Source: Vibrio panuliri
Lineage (GTDB): Bacteria > Pseudomonadota > Gammaproteobacteria > Enterobacterales > Vibrionaceae
Assembly: GCF_009938205.1 (NCBI RefSeq)
Contig: NZ_AP019654.1
Coordinates: forward strand, 2,942,540 to 3,006,539
Length of the DNA stretch: 64,000 nt
Direction of reading: 5' to 3'
The notes beneath the pieces are model-generated. The model saw only the letters and a program-made list of their open reading frames with translations, did no database searches and was not told where the DNA came from. How positions within the stretch are numbered: the first letter of the stretch is position 1; the number at the start of each line of letters is the position of its first letter. A program made the translations under genes and the position numbers. Positions 1 to 8,754 of the stretch are shown here, one piece after another.

Positions 1-1696
1 GCTGAGGAACGCCCATAACCATCAAAGTTTGTGGGTTGCGCACTTTAATCTCAATCCCCAACAACGCAAATTGACTTTGAAGAGTCTCAAAAGTCTGCTG
101 CTGCGACAAATCGACTTTTAATGATAAAGGAACCAATAGCGGTTGACTCTTTAACCCCTGCTCACCCACTTGAAGTTGGCCAAAAACTCTCAGCCACTCC
201 GCTTTCGCTAATGAGACTAAATGCGCACCTGATGTTTTATCTGCCATCAGAACAAACTGACCAGATGCCATACATATCGCTTTCCCCAGTGAGGCGACTG
301 GCACACTAGAATCAGGCATTGGCGCGGGTTCAACCGTTGTACTCATTGCTGGGACATCCGGCGTTTGCATCAGTTGCTGATACACTTTAACTTCCGCTTG
401 CGATGGGGACGGTTGAGCATAGCGCTGACTCTCTTTTGCCCTTGAACCACCGCGGCTTTCAACCCATTCACTACGTGGGGCGGATTCACGCACTCTCTGC
501 GCCGGCTGAGTCGATTCTGTGGCTCTACCTGGATAATCAGGCACTCGCTCAATGGCTTGGTATACCTGTTTAGGCACCGAACTTGCGTCCGCGAAATCGC
601 TCGACTCGCTAGGCGATGAAAGTGGCGCTTGATTGCCCTGCTCATCTTGAGTGGTCTGATGAAACGCTGCAGCATTTATCTCGGGTTTATCAATATGCTG
701 GCTTTGTGCCAATGCGTCCGCTAAGGCTTGATAAATAAAATCATGTACTAAACGAGCCTGGTGAAAACGCACTTCATGTTTAGCTGGGTGTACATTGACG
801 TCAACCTGATGGGGATCGATATCAATAAACAATATGTAGGTTGCAAACTGCTCAGGTCGAAGACTGGTCTCGTAACTTTGACGAATAGCGTGGTTGATCA
901 ATTTGTCACGCATCATACGCCCATTAACATAGCAGTACTGTAAATCACTTTGTTGACGAGCGCCGTCTGGTGTTGTGATCCAACCATGCAGTCTTAAACC
1001 TTGATGCTCCAGTTCAATTTTGAGCATATGACGAACAAAACTATTGCCGCACACAGCAGCAATGCGTTTTTCAGTTTGACTGTCGGTTTTTGCCGCTCGG
1101 TATTGCTTAACCAGTTTACCGTTGTGACGCAAGTTTATCGTGACATCAAAGCGACTCAGGGCAATACGTTTAATCAGTTCATCAATATGAGCAAACTCGG
1201 TTTTCTCGGTACGAAGAAACTTACGCCGAGCCGGAGTATTGAAAAACAGATCTAAAACTTCAACCGATGTACCGATAGGATGCGCGGCAGGCAATAGCTT
1301 TACTGCCATATCCCGCCCCTCACTGTGAGCTGCCCATGCTTGTTCTTGAGTTGCAGGACGGGAGGTGAGCGTCAGTCTCGAGACTGAGCTAATACTCGCC
1401 AGCGCTTCTCCACGAAAGCCCAAACTGACAATCGCCTCTAGATCGTCAAGGGAGTGGATTTTGGAAGTGGCATGTCGACTAAGTGCTAAGCCCAATTCGT
1501 CTTTTACGATACCTTTGCCGTTATCGCGAACACGAATGAGCTTAGCGCCCCCTTTCTCGATATCAATATCAATTCGAGTGGCACCGGAATCCAAGCTGTT
1601 TTCGACCAGCTCTTTGACCACAGAGGCGGGTCTTTCAACCACCTCTCCTGCGGCTATTTGGTTTGCTAAGCGTGCTGGCAGTATTTTAATTGTCAT
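1..1696 (-). CDS. mutL: DNA mismatch repair protein MutL (3' end cut by window)
   Basis: This is the GHKL-ATPase endonuclease/matchmaker that couples MutS mismatch recognition to strand removal. The reading frame is open from ATG 1696 to the left edge (565 codons visible). The N-terminal ATPase motifs are intact: ENSLDSGAT with the Mg-binding Glu and Asn, DNGKGI, and [12 protein letters not shown] near residues 30-105. The transducer domain with NGRMMRDK and [13 protein letters not shown] follows, then a low-complexity linker rich in Ser, Pro and Gln (about residues 345-470), then the start of the C-terminal dimerisation domain. It sits 13 bases downstream of amiB, as in the enteric tsaE-amiB-mutL-miaA-hfq operon, so miaA is expected just outside the window. 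Confidence 0.97.
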   Translation of the reverse strand, partial: MTIKILPARLANQIAAGEVVERPASVVKELVENSLDSGATRIDIDIEKGGAKLIRVRDNGKGIVKDELGLALSRHATSKIHSLDDLEAIVSLGFRGEALASISSVSRLTLTSRPATQEQAWAAHSEGRDMAVKLLPAAHPIGTSVEVLDLFFNTPARRKFLRTEKTEFAHIDELIKRIALSRFDVTINLRHNGKLVKQYRAAKTDSQTEKRIAAVCGNSFVRHMLKIELEHQGLRLHGWITTPDGARQQSDLQYCYVNGRMMRDKLINHAIRQSYETSLRPEQFATYILFIDIDPHQVDVNVHPAKHEVRFHQARLVHDFIYQALADALAQSQHIDKPEINAAAFHQTTQDEQGNQAPLSSPSESSDFADASSVPKQVYQAIERVPDYPGRATESTQPAQRVRESAPRSEWVESRGGSRAKESQRYAQPSPSQAEVKVYQQLMQTPDVPAMSTTVEPAPMPDSSVPVASLGKAICMASGQFVLMADKTSGAHLVSLAKAEWLRVFGQLQVGEQGLKSQPLLVPLSLKVDLSQQQTFETLQSQFALLGIEIKVRNPQTLMVMGVPQ

Positions 1697-1709
1697 ATCT
1701 GTATATCAG

Positions 1710-3428
1710 CTAGTTACGCGGAATAATCAAAGTCTGACCGACCGCCAATTGATCTGATTTCAAGTTATTGGCACGACGTAAGCTATCAACACTGACCCCG
1801 TACTTTCTTGCAATTTTACCCAAGAACTCACCTCGTTGAACCTTGTGCTTACGCAAAGGCTGATCTTTGAGGCTAACCGTGATCTTAAGTTTCTGTCCTA
1901 ACTTAAGAGTGTCGGAACGCAGATTATTTTCCCTTCTAATGTCAGCAACTGAAACTTTGTACTTGGCGGCAATTTTGCCGAGATACTCACCGCGCTGAAC
2001 AACGTGAGTGATGGTTTTGGTTTCAACAGGATTGCTTGGCTTAGGAACGGATACAGCGGAATGCGCTCCTGGGATAGTCAATACTTGTCCTACCGCTAAA
2101 CTGGTGCTCTTAAGCTTATTCGCGGCCATAATCGCTTTGGTCGAAGAACCATACTTCTTCGCGATAACAGACAATGACTCCCCTCGACTGACTTTGTGCT
2201 TAATGCTCTTGCCGCGGTTGGCAAACAATGTCCCTTCCGGCGGGTTTTCTTCAAAATACTTCACAATCGCTTTCGTTAGTGCTCGCGCTAACTTATCTTG
2301 GTGGCTCCTTTGGAACAGCAATCGCTCTTCAGATGGATTAGAAATAAAGCCTGTTTCCACCAGCACTGAGGGAATATCAGGAGATTTCAATACCGCTAAG
2401 CTGGCGTTAACTGGATCCTTTTTATGTAGATGAATTCCTGAAGAACGCATCTCGCCCAAGATCTTGGTCGCGACTTTGTAGCCCTCTTTTTGAGAATGGC
2501 TAAACTGGAGATCTAACAACGTCTGGCTGACGTTTTTATCGTTGTTGTTCTTGGCAAGCACTTCTCCTGCGCCGCCCAACAACTGGGACTGCTCTTCATG
2601 ATTCTCTACCCAACGAGCGATTTCTGTATTCGCACGGCGCGTATTTAACACAAATACTGAGCCACCTCGCGGTTTAGGTGAATGAAAAGCATCAGCGTGA
2701 ATCGACACTAAAAGATGCGCTTTATTTTTGCGGGCGATTTCAGATCGTTTGTTCAAATTAACAAAATAGTCTCCGCGTCGAGTCATCACAGCTTTCATAC
2801 CGGGAATCGCATTGATCTGAGCAGCTATTTTTTTCGATATCGCCAGCGTTGCATGCTTTTCATATTTGCGAGTTGGTCCAATTGAACCAGGATCTTCGCC
2901 ACCATGTCCTGCATCTAAAGCCACAACGATATCGGCGGTGCCAAGCAGTTGTGACGCATCGCGGCTAACTTGAGTCTGAGATGAGGAACTGGTTGATGGT
3001 GTCGCTTTACTTCCACCGTGGCTGATATCAACAACCAAGCGGTGTCCATATTGTCCACCCGGAGTCGGAGCGAGCTTAAACAGTTGAACCGACGTCTTTT
3101 TTGATAACTCAAATACCAGTCGGTAGGTCCCTGAATTAGGTGGGCTACTCTTACGAATCTTACGCAGTACTGGGCTACCCTGCACATTTAGCGGCAGCTT
3201 AGCTTTAAGTTGGGTATCTTTGAGATCGACAACTAGTCGCTCAGGGCTAGACAAGGTGAAATAGCTGTACTGAGCTTCAGATTTAAGATCAATAACCACC
3301 CGAGTCTCATCAGGCGATGGCCACACTCGAAGGCTTTCTAGAGTGTTGGCCAATGAAGAGACGGAAAACAGCGACAATGCAAAGGCTATGCATAAAATGA
3401 AGGCACGCAAAGGGTTAAAGTTCAACAT
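1710..3428 (-). CDS. amiB: N-acetylmuramoyl-L-alanine amidase AmiB with three LysM repeats
   Basis: This is a periplasmic zinc amidase that cuts the stem peptide from septal peptidoglycan during daughter-cell separation. The 572-residue product has a Sec signal peptide (about 1-27), an AMIN septum-targeting domain (about 30-135), a Ser-rich linker, and an Amidase_3 domain with probable zinc/catalytic residues H175, E190, H244 and E358. Three LysM repeats follow (about 409-453, 473-517 and 527-570). Its ATG overlaps the tsaE stop region by 7 bases, so translation is probably coupled. E. coli AmiB has a single LysM, so this protein is longer at the C-terminus. Its activator EnvC is encoded at 15345-16487. 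Confidence 0.96.
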   Translation of the reverse strand: MLNFNPLRAFILCIAFALSLFSVSSLANTLESLRVWPSPDETRVVIDLKSEAQYSYFTLSSPERLVVDLKDTQLKAKLPLNVQGSPVLRKIRKSSPPNSGTYRLVFELSKKTSVQLFKLAPTPGGQYGHRLVVDISHGGSKATPSTSSSSQTQVSRDASQLLGTADIVVALDAGHGGEDPGSIGPTRKYEKHATLAISKKIAAQINAIPGMKAVMTRRGDYFVNLNKRSEIARKNKAHLLVSIHADAFHSPKPRGGSVFVLNTRRANTEIARWVENHEEQSQLLGGAGEVLAKNNNDKNVSQTLLDLQFSHSQKEGYKVATKILGEMRSSGIHLHKKDPVNASLAVLKSPDIPSVLVETGFISNPSEERLLFQRSHQDKLARALTKAIVKYFEENPPEGTLFANRGKSIKHKVSRGESLSVIAKKYGSSTKAIMAANKLKSTSLAVGQVLTIPGAHSAVSVPKPSNPVETKTITHVVQRGEYLGKIAAKYKVSVADIRRENNLRSDTLKLGQKLKITVSLKDQPLRKHKVQRGEFLGKIARKYGVSVDSLRRANNLKSDQLAVGQTLIIPRN

Positions 3429-3886
3429 AACTCCAATTGGTCTAAAAGACTGATTCCATATTGATTATTTGCCGCAACTAGCGCGATTCTCTGCTCGCCA
3501 TTGTAGCGGATGGTAATGTCGAGGTCGGCTTCTGGTAATAAACCGGTTCCCTTCTCCGGCCATTCGACTAAACAGATTGCATCAGGAGTAAAATAGTCAC
3601 GAATTCCCATAAACTCGAGTTCTTCAGGATCCGCTAAGCGATACAAATCAAAATGGTAAACTTGCCACTGATCTAACTGATAAGGTTCCACTAATGTATA
3701 AGTTGGGCTTTTCACATTGCCTTGATGACCTAACGCTCGCACAAATCCACGGCTGAAAGTTGTTTTGCCAGCACCAAGATCACCATGGAGATAAATCGTG
3801 GTTTGTTGCGAGCATAAGCCAGCCAGTGACGTCCCTAGCTCAATTGTTACTTGTTCATCGGGTAGGGCAAATTGTTTTGTGCTCAT
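3422..3886 (-). CDS. tsaE: tRNA threonylcarbamoyladenosine biosynthesis ATPase TsaE
   Basis: TsaE is the ATPase that works with TsaB and TsaD to make t6A37 on ANN-decoding tRNAs. The 154-residue product matches the family length and shows the P-loop GDLGAGKTT at residues 35-43, followed by the [10 protein letters not shown] segment and a Walker-B-like LVEWPEK. It is the first gene of the tsaE-amiB-mutL unit. In enterobacteria nnr (yjeF) lies directly upstream; here only 177 bases separate tsaE from divergent queG and contain no nnr. Confidence 0.96.
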   Translation of the reverse strand: MSTKQFALPDEQVTIELGTSLAGLCSQQTTIYLHGDLGAGKTTFSRGFVRALGHQGNVKSPTYTLVEPYQLDQWQVYHFDLYRLADPEELEFMGIRDYFTPDAICLVEWPEKGTGLLPEADLDITIRYNGEQRIALVAANNQYGISLLDQLELC

Positions 3887-4063
3887 GACTATTTCTTCTC
3901 TAAGATGACTATATAAAAATCAAAAGAACTGGAATAGTAAACTGGGTTGGAATTGAGAGACAAGATCTCTTGTGTAAGTTAAAGGAAAATAATCATCACT
4001 ATTGTGTTAAACACTGGCTAGATCCCACCGATTAGATCTTGTAAGATCCCGCCCCCTTTACTC

Positions 4064-5200
4064 GTGAGTAACGCTAGAATGAACTATCAAGAACTGGCAG
4101 ATAAAATCAAAGTATGGGCCAAAGAACTTGGCTTTCAGAAAGTGGGTATCTGTGACGTAGACTTGAAAGAACATGAAGCGGAGCTGCAAAAGTGGTTAGA
4201 CTCTGGCTATCACGGCAGTATGGACTGGATGGCTCGACATGGCATGATGCGAGCGAGACCTGATGAACTGCTACCCGGCACAATACGAGTTATTAGTGCA
4301 CGCATGGACTACCTCCCTCCAGAAGCGCAATTTGCGAGTAATTTAAGTAACCCTAACCACGCCTATATTAGCCGCTATGCACTTGGCCGAGACTATCACA
4401 AATTGGTTCGTAATCAGCTTAAGAAGCTTGGACAAAGAATTGAAGCTGAAGTCGAGCAACTTGGCTACCGACCTTTTGTGGATTCTGCGCCAATACTCGA
4501 GCGACCATTAGCGCAAAAAGCAGGCTTGGGTTGGTCTGGTAAACACTCGCTGATTCTTGATAAAGAGTGTGGTTCGTGGTTTTTCTTGGGCGAACTGTTA
4601 GTCGATATTCCTCTGCCCGTAGACAAACCGAGTGAGAATCAATGCGGTGCTTGTAAAGCTTGCATGACCTCTTGCCCGACAGCTGCGATCGTCGATGAAG
4701 GCATTGTCGATGCTCGGCGCTGCATCTCTTACCTCACCATTGAATTCGATGGCGTTATCCCTGAAGAGTTTCGCAAAGCGATGGGCAATCGCATCTATGG
4801 TTGCGATGACTGCCAACTCGTCTGTCCATGGAACCGTTTTGCCGACGTAACTCAGCAAGAGGACTTTTATCGCCGTTCTTGCTTTCAAACTCCTGAACTT
4901 GTCGAGTTATTCCATTGGGATGAAACCACTTTCCTAAAGAACATGGAAGGCTCCCCTATTCGCCGGATCGGTCATCAGCAATGGTTACGCAACTTATCTA
5001 TTGCATTGGGAAATGCACCGTTCTCGCAACAAATCATAGAATCACTTAAAAGTCGCAAAGGTCTATCTGAACTGTTGGATGAACATATTGACTGGGCGAT
5101 TGAGCAACAACTTGCTCAAGTACATGAAAAGAATGGTATTAAAATAAAGCACGAACGGCTAATCCGAATAGTGCAAAAAGGGTTGCCTAGAGACGCATAA
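4064..5200 (+). CDS. queG: Epoxyqueuosine reductase QueG
   Basis: QueG is a cobalamin- and iron-sulfur-dependent enzyme that performs the last step of queuosine tRNA modification (epoxyqueuosine to queuosine). The product is 378 residues from GTG 4064. Two 4Fe-4S ligand sets are visible: C194, C197, C200 and C204, then C220, C247, C250 and C254, the last in CDDCQLVCPWN. The N-terminus from GTG aligns well with the E. coli protein, but ATG 4079 (five codons in) is a possible alternative; neither has a strong ribosome-binding site. It is divergent from tsaE and followed by the DnaA-box-rich gap and the tRNA array. Confidence 0.95.
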   Translation: MSNARMNYQELADKIKVWAKELGFQKVGICDVDLKEHEAELQKWLDSGYHGSMDWMARHGMMRARPDELLPGTIRVISARMDYLPPEAQFASNLSNPNHAYISRYALGRDYHKLVRNQLKKLGQRIEAEVEQLGYRPFVDSAPILERPLAQKAGLGWSGKHSLILDKECGSWFFLGELLVDIPLPVDKPSENQCGACKACMTSCPTAAIVDEGIVDARRCISYLTIEFDGVIPEEFRKAMGNRIYGCDDCQLVCPWNRFADVTQQEDFYRRSCFQTPELVELFHWDETTFLKNMEGSPIRRIGHQQWLRNLSIALGNAPFSQQIIESLKSRKGLSELLDEHIDWAIEQQLAQVHEKNGIKIKHERLIRIVQKGLPRDA

Positions 5201-5251
5201 TCCTTGCCAAGTTTTCAGATGGATTATTTGATTTGTTTCCCAATTTGTTTA

Positions 5252-5532
5252 TGTGGAAAAAAATCTCGTCAATAGGTTATAAGACTGAGTAAACGAAAGT
5301 TAACCACAAACTCAGTAAATGACTAGGATCAATGTATTTTCACTTAATGATCAATTAATTCTAAGCAATCATTAGGCAATTTTGCTTTATGTTCATAAAA
5401 AACAAAGAGTTACATTAAAGGCCATTTAAAAGTGTGACTAAGATTCCGAGAAAGATCTTTTTTTGTATTGTACTTTTTGACAATTTTTCGGTTTACCCAC
5501 TAAGTTATCCACAGATTGGTTTTTGTGGATAA
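5252..5532. promoter_or_regulatory. Cluster of DnaA boxes, possible datA-like site
   Basis: Two perfect boxes face each other with 10 bases between them: TTATCCACA at 5505-5513 and its reverse complement TGTGGATAA at 5524-5532. A third fits the relaxed consensus TTWTNCACA on the minus strand (TTTTCCACA, 5252-5260). Three more have one mismatch: TTAACCACA at 5300-5308, TGTTCATAA at 5390-5398 and TGTGACTAA at 5433-5441. The boxes are seen in the sequence; a role as a DnaA-titrating or DnaA-ATP-hydrolysing site is inferred from the position, which matches E. coli datA. No clean IHF consensus site was found; two GATCAA-N4-TT partial matches lie near 5328 and 5350. Confidence 0.55.
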
Positions 5533-5700
5533 GTCTGTGAGTTAGATAGGCTTAACCAGTGAATACAACTGTACGCACGCTGGCGAAATATCGCAGAGAG
5601 TAAAAAGCAAAATGCCCTCCTAGAAACTAGGTGGACTTTCTTTAAATTTGGGGATTTATGCTTCACAGCATTAGAAAGAGCGGATGGTCTAAGGACCAAA

Positions 5701-5721
5701 TCAAATGACAGTGTCATTTGA
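5701..5721 (-). terminator. Perfect inverted repeat downstream of the tRNA operon
   Basis: Ten-base arms TCAAATGACA and TGTCATTTGA flank a single base. It lies 3' of the last tRNA-Gly on the transcribed strand and may end or protect the transcript. There is no long T-run after it, so intrinsic termination is uncertain. Confidence 0.35.
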
Positions 5722-5729
5722 AGGGAAAT

Positions 5730-5780
5730 TGGATCGACGCGACCAGCTTGGGCACGAGGTTCCTCGTGTTAGGTCTCATC
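5730..5780 (-). repeat. tRNA-Gly 3'-half relic, copy 1
   Basis: Read on the minus strand, this element has a T-arm-like hairpin CACGAG-GAAC-CTCGTG (5753-5768), in which the tRNA-Gly loop has lost TTC, then about 14 unrelated bases, then an acceptor-end remnant GTCGATCCA. It directly follows tRNA-Gly 5791-5866 in the transcript. A second copy is at 6016-6066. It recalls the rtT repeats downstream of E. coli tyrT, which also carry tRNA 3' ends. Confidence 0.6.
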
Positions 5781-5790
5781 TCTCTAAAAT

Positions 5791-5866
5791 TGGAGCGACA
5801 CACGAGGTTCGAACTCGTGACCTCAACCTTGGCAAGGTTGCGCTCTACCAACTGAGCTAGTGTCGC
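5791..5866 (-). tRNA. tRNA-Gly(GCC), copy 1
   Basis: The 76-base gene includes an encoded CCA. The anticodon loop TTGCCAA gives anticodon GCC, between the CAACC and GGTTG stems. It is the last gene of the operon in transcription order. Confidence 0.97.
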
Positions 5867-5899
5867 AAGGATAAATCGCAGTAGCAATTTATCTTAATG

Positions 5900-5976
<77 letters not shown>

Positions 5977-6015
5977 TCCGGATGTCATTGTTAAGTACAA
6001 TGAGAACTATCAAAT

Positions 6016-6066
6016 TGGAGCGACGCGACCAGCTTGGGCACGAGGTTCCTCGTGTTAGGTCTCATC
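6016..6066 (-). repeat. tRNA-Gly 3'-half relic, copy 2
   Basis: This second copy follows tRNA-Gly 6078-6153 in the transcript. It shows the same truncated T-arm hairpin (6039-6054) and the acceptor end GTCGCTCCA, identical here to the functional gene. Its insertion accounts for the 61-base longer unit between Gly copies 1 and 2. Confidence 0.6.
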
Positions 6067-6077
6067 TCTCAAAAATT

Positions 6078-6153
6078 TGGAGCGACACACGAGGTTCGAA
6101 CTCGTGACCTCAACCTTGGCAAGGTTGCGCTCTACCAACTGAGCTAGTGTCGC
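6078..6153 (-). tRNA. tRNA-Gly(GCC), copy 2
   Basis: 76 bases, identical in body to copy 1, anticodon GCC, CCA encoded. Confidence 0.97.
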
Positions 6154-6186
6154 AAGGATAAATCGCAGTAGCAATTTATCTTAATG

Positions 6187-6263
<77 letters not shown>

Positions 6264-6303
6264 TCCGGATGTCATTGTTAAGTACAATGAGAACTATCAA
6301 ATT

Positions 6304-6379
6304 TGGAGCGACACACGAGGTTCGAACTCGTGACCTCAACCTTGGCAAGGTTGCGCTCTACCAACTGAGCTAGTGTCGC
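6304..6379 (-). tRNA. tRNA-Gly(GCC), copy 3
   Basis: 76 bases, same body as the other Gly copies, anticodon GCC, CCA encoded. Confidence 0.97.
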
Positions 6380-6412
6380 AAGGATAAATCGCAATAGCAA
6401 TTTATCTTAATG

Positions 6413-6489
<77 letters not shown>

Positions 6490-6528
6490 TCCGGATGTCA
6501 TTGTTAAGTACAATGAGAACTGTCAAAT

Positions 6529-6604
6529 TGGAGCGACACACGAGGTTCGAACTCGTGACCTCAACCTTGGCAAGGTTGCGCTCTACCAACTGAGCTAGTG
6601 TCGC
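6529..6604 (-). tRNA. tRNA-Gly(GCC), copy 4
   Basis: 76 bases, anticodon GCC, CCA encoded. Confidence 0.97.
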
Positions 6605-6637
6605 AAGGATAAATCGCAGTAGCAATTTATCTTAATG

Positions 6638-6714
<77 letters not shown>

Positions 6715-6754
6715 TCCGGATGTCATTGTTAAGTACAATGAGAACTATCAAATT

Positions 6755-6830
6755 TGGAGCGACACACGAGGTTCGAACTCGTGACCTCAACCTTGGCAAG
6801 GTTGCGCTCTACCAACTGAGCTAGTGTCGC
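6755..6830 (-). tRNA. tRNA-Gly(GCC), copy 5
   Basis: 76 bases, anticodon GCC, CCA encoded. The spacer to copy 6 (6831-6879) differs from all other spacers in the array. Confidence 0.97.
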
Positions 6831-6879
6831 ATTTCATTATTCAGAGTATAATGATTACTCATTCTATCCACTAAAAAAG

Positions 6880-6955
6880 TGGAGCGACACACGAGGTTCG
6901 AACTCGTGACCTCAACCTTGGCAAGGTTGCGCTCTACCAACTGAGCTAGTGTCGC
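6880..6955 (-). tRNA. tRNA-Gly(GCC), copy 6 (first in operon)
   Basis: 76 bases, anticodon GCC, CCA encoded. It is promoter-proximal, with the -10 box about 33 bases upstream of its 5' end. Confidence 0.97.
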
Positions 6956-6987
6956 ATCAACAACGTTTCCGTCGTTCAGGGCTGCGA

Positions 6988-7015
6988 ATTATAAGAGCAT
7001 TTTTTTGTGATGCAA
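6988..7015 (-). promoter_or_regulatory. Promoter of the ten-gene tRNA operon
   Basis: On the minus strand there is a -35 TTGCAT (7010-7015), a 16-base spacer and a perfect -10 TATAAT (6988-6993), followed by a GC-rich discriminator containing GCAGCCC. Such discriminators are typical of stable-RNA promoters inhibited by ppGpp/DksA. An A-rich tract upstream (7026-7033 on the plus strand) could act as an UP element. Confidence 0.8.
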
Positions 7016-7327
7016 GTCCTTCTTGAAAAAAAACCGAGTTTTTTTCTCGTTTGATGAAAAAGCACACAAAAGAGAATAAAACAGAACCGCTTTGCGCAAT
7101 ATTCGCTCAAGAAAACACATCGTCCATTATGATTAATTGGTTGATTTATAAACGCACTTGAAGTCAAGACTAAGAGGTTTCCGGCACAAATGAGATATGA
7201 GCCAGTAAATAGCGTCAAAAAAACACGCCGTGCTGGTCTCAATTTCTGCTTTCAGCTATAACCAAAACGGATTATCTGTTTGGTTTAAATAGAATTATTG
7301 ATTGCAATTGCATAAATGGAGTCAGCA
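7016..7327. other. 312-base intergenic region, tRNA promoter to lipoprotein gene
   Basis: AT-rich sequence with no convincing gene. A 7-bp AACCAAA/TTTGGTT inverted repeat with a partly paired interior lies at 7260-7285, upstream of the lipoprotein gene and possibly part of its promoter region. Nothing else was recognised. Confidence 0.4.
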
Positions 7328-8047
7328 GTGGCAAGAGAAAAGTATTATCTACGTTTTATTTTCCCACTGCTTGCCTGTTTCATACTAACCACGCTCATTG
7401 GATGTGGGTCAATGCCTAAACCTGTCAGGAACTTAGGAAAAACCGATGTGGATTTCGTTATGGACGTTCATGCCAGAGAGCAAAAAGAACTGCTAATGGA
7501 GCTGACACGAAAGCTCTATGTCCGAAATCCAAACCAGTTACGTAAAATTGAAGACATGACCATCGAAGACCGTATGCTGCAAATTTTCGGTCGCCCCGGT
7601 GAGCTTGAATCCAAATCGCTGGTGTTTGATGAACTCGATGGGAAGACCAGTATTGATGCAATCCTGCTGGCTTTTGATGAGTCCTACCAAGGCGATCGCG
7701 TTTTTGCAGCCATGGTCGGCCTTACCGAAATGCTGAGACGATCTTACAACCATCAGCAAGAGTTCTTTATTCTCGATTCTTTGGATGAGCAATCACTCTA
7801 CAACAGTGCACGCAACATCGAGATATTTGTCTGGCGCCTTTACCACCGACGAGATAGCAACGGTGAGCTTTACCTACTTACCAATCACTATAACGAGCAA
7901 CAGTTTGATGTAAGCTTCGACCGAATATTTACGCGGATGGCAATGGTGCAAGATATGATGGCGCTTATTGTCGCCGACAAAACGAACCGAAGCATTACCA
8001 AAGTGGCCCATGGCGTAGTTCAGTTTGTCTTTCTGCCAGTTCCCTAA
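7328..8047 (+). CDS. Conserved-looking outer-membrane or periplasmic lipoprotein of unknown function
   Basis: I do not recognise the family. From GTG 7328 the product is 239 residues. This start has a GGAG ribosome-binding site six bases upstream; the in-frame ATG at 7316 lacks one. A hydrophobic signal (about residues 7-24) ends in a lipobox LIGC, so the mature protein should begin with a lipidated Cys followed by GSMPKP, with no Asp at +2, favouring outer-membrane sorting. The rest is mostly charged and probably helical. It lies alone between the tRNA promoter and orn; both gene ends meet at a shared hairpin. Confidence 0.75.
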   Translation: MAREKYYLRFIFPLLACFILTTLIGCGSMPKPVRNLGKTDVDFVMDVHAREQKELLMELTRKLYVRNPNQLRKIEDMTIEDRMLQIFGRPGELESKSLVFDELDGKTSIDAILLAFDESYQGDRVFAAMVGLTEMLRRSYNHQQEFFILDSLDEQSLYNSARNIEIFVWRLYHRRDSNGELYLLTNHYNEQQFDVSFDRIFTRMAMVQDMMALIVADKTNRSITKVAHGVVQFVFLPVP

Positions 8048-8054
8048 CGCAAAC

Positions 8055-8080
8055 AAGCCGCAGAATTTTCTGCGGCTTGC
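8055..8080. terminator. Hairpin between convergent lipoprotein gene and orn
   Basis: An 11-bp perfect stem CAAGCCGCAGA/TCTGCGGCTTG encloses a four-base loop. T-runs are short on both strands, so it is probably a bidirectional but modest terminator. Confidence 0.6.
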
Positions 8081-8097
8081 TTAAAAGGAACGAGGGC

Positions 8098-8643
8098 CTA
8101 AATTTTGAAAATAGTTTGGCGGTAATATTTCAGCTCGGCAATCGATTCTCGGATATCATCCAAAGCAAGATGACTGCCTTGCTTGCTAAAACCGTCTAGT
8201 ACTTCCGGTTGCCAACGGCGAGTTAACTCTTTTAACGTACTTACATCTAAGTAACGATAGTGGAAATACTCTTCTAGCTCCGGCATATGCTTGTATAAGA
8301 AACGACGATCTTGACCAATACTGTTGCCGCAGATCGGTGATTTACCTTTTGGCACCCATTGCTCTAGAAACGCGATAGTTTGTCGAATCGCCTCTTGCTC
8401 ATCCACTTGGCTATTACGAACTCGCTCTACTAGACCGCTATTGGTATGGGTGTTAGTGCACCAGTCGTCCATTTTCGCGAGTTCATCTTCCGATTGATGC
8501 ACAGCAAGAACTGGGCCTTCAGCTAAAATATTGAGCTCACTATCGGTAACAATGGTGGCGATTTCGATGATTTTATGAGTTTCCGGATCAAGTCCTGTCA
8601 TCTCAAGATCGACCCAAATTAAGTTATGATCGCTAAAGGACAT
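8098..8643 (-). CDS. orn: Oligoribonuclease Orn
   Basis: Orn is a DEDDh 3'-5' exonuclease that degrades two- to five-base RNA remnants and pGpG from c-di-GMP breakdown. The 181-residue product matches the family length. The likely catalytic residues are D12 and E14 (VDLEMTGLD), D112 (GQDRRF), H158 and D163 ([13 protein letters not shown]). It is divergent from rsgA, as in enterobacteria. Confidence 0.97.
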   Translation of the reverse strand: MSFSDHNLIWVDLEMTGLDPETHKIIEIATIVTDSELNILAEGPVLAVHQSEDELAKMDDWCTNTHTNSGLVERVRNSQVDEQEAIRQTIAFLEQWVPKGKSPICGNSIGQDRRFLYKHMPELEEYFHYRYLDVSTLKELTRRWQPEVLDGFSKQGSHLALDDIRESIAELKYYRQTIFKI

Positions 8644-8754
8644 AAATCGTTGCCTATTGGTTTTTCGCTAAAAAAGGTACTATACCCAAATTCGGGTACC
8701 CAAGATAGCTATGTCAGGTATCGACCCCAAGAGAAATAGATTAAGTAGATCATC

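Larger units (their letters stand above)
5201..5790. other. 590-base gene-free region between queG and the tRNA array (datA position)
   Basis: No convincing gene is present. The left half is AT-rich and carries a cluster of DnaA-box-like sequences (separate entry). A 7-bp inverted repeat ACTGAGT/ACTCAGT lies at 5284-5316. The right part contains the 3' flank of the tRNA transcript: a perfect 10-bp inverted repeat with one central base at 5701-5721, a CCTAG/CTAGG hairpin near 5618-5632, and the first tRNA-Gly relic (5730-5780). In E. coli the interval between queG and the glyVXY tRNA-Gly genes is the datA locus. Confidence 0.6.

Noticed and set aside
370..675. Minus-strand 101-codon frame at the left edge
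   Set aside because: It overlaps mutL in another frame, in the linker region of a clearly coding mutL frame.
5252..5532. Possible replication origin because of DnaA boxes next to AT-rich DNA
   Set aside because: It lacks the oriC neighbours (mnmG, mioC, dnaA), a clear array of AT-rich 13-mers and dense GATC sites. The conserved flanking genes point to the datA position instead.
7260..7285. AACCAAA/TTTGGTT inverted repeat as a terminator
   Set aside because: No gene ends there and no T-run of use; only noted as part of the upstream region of the lipoprotein gene.
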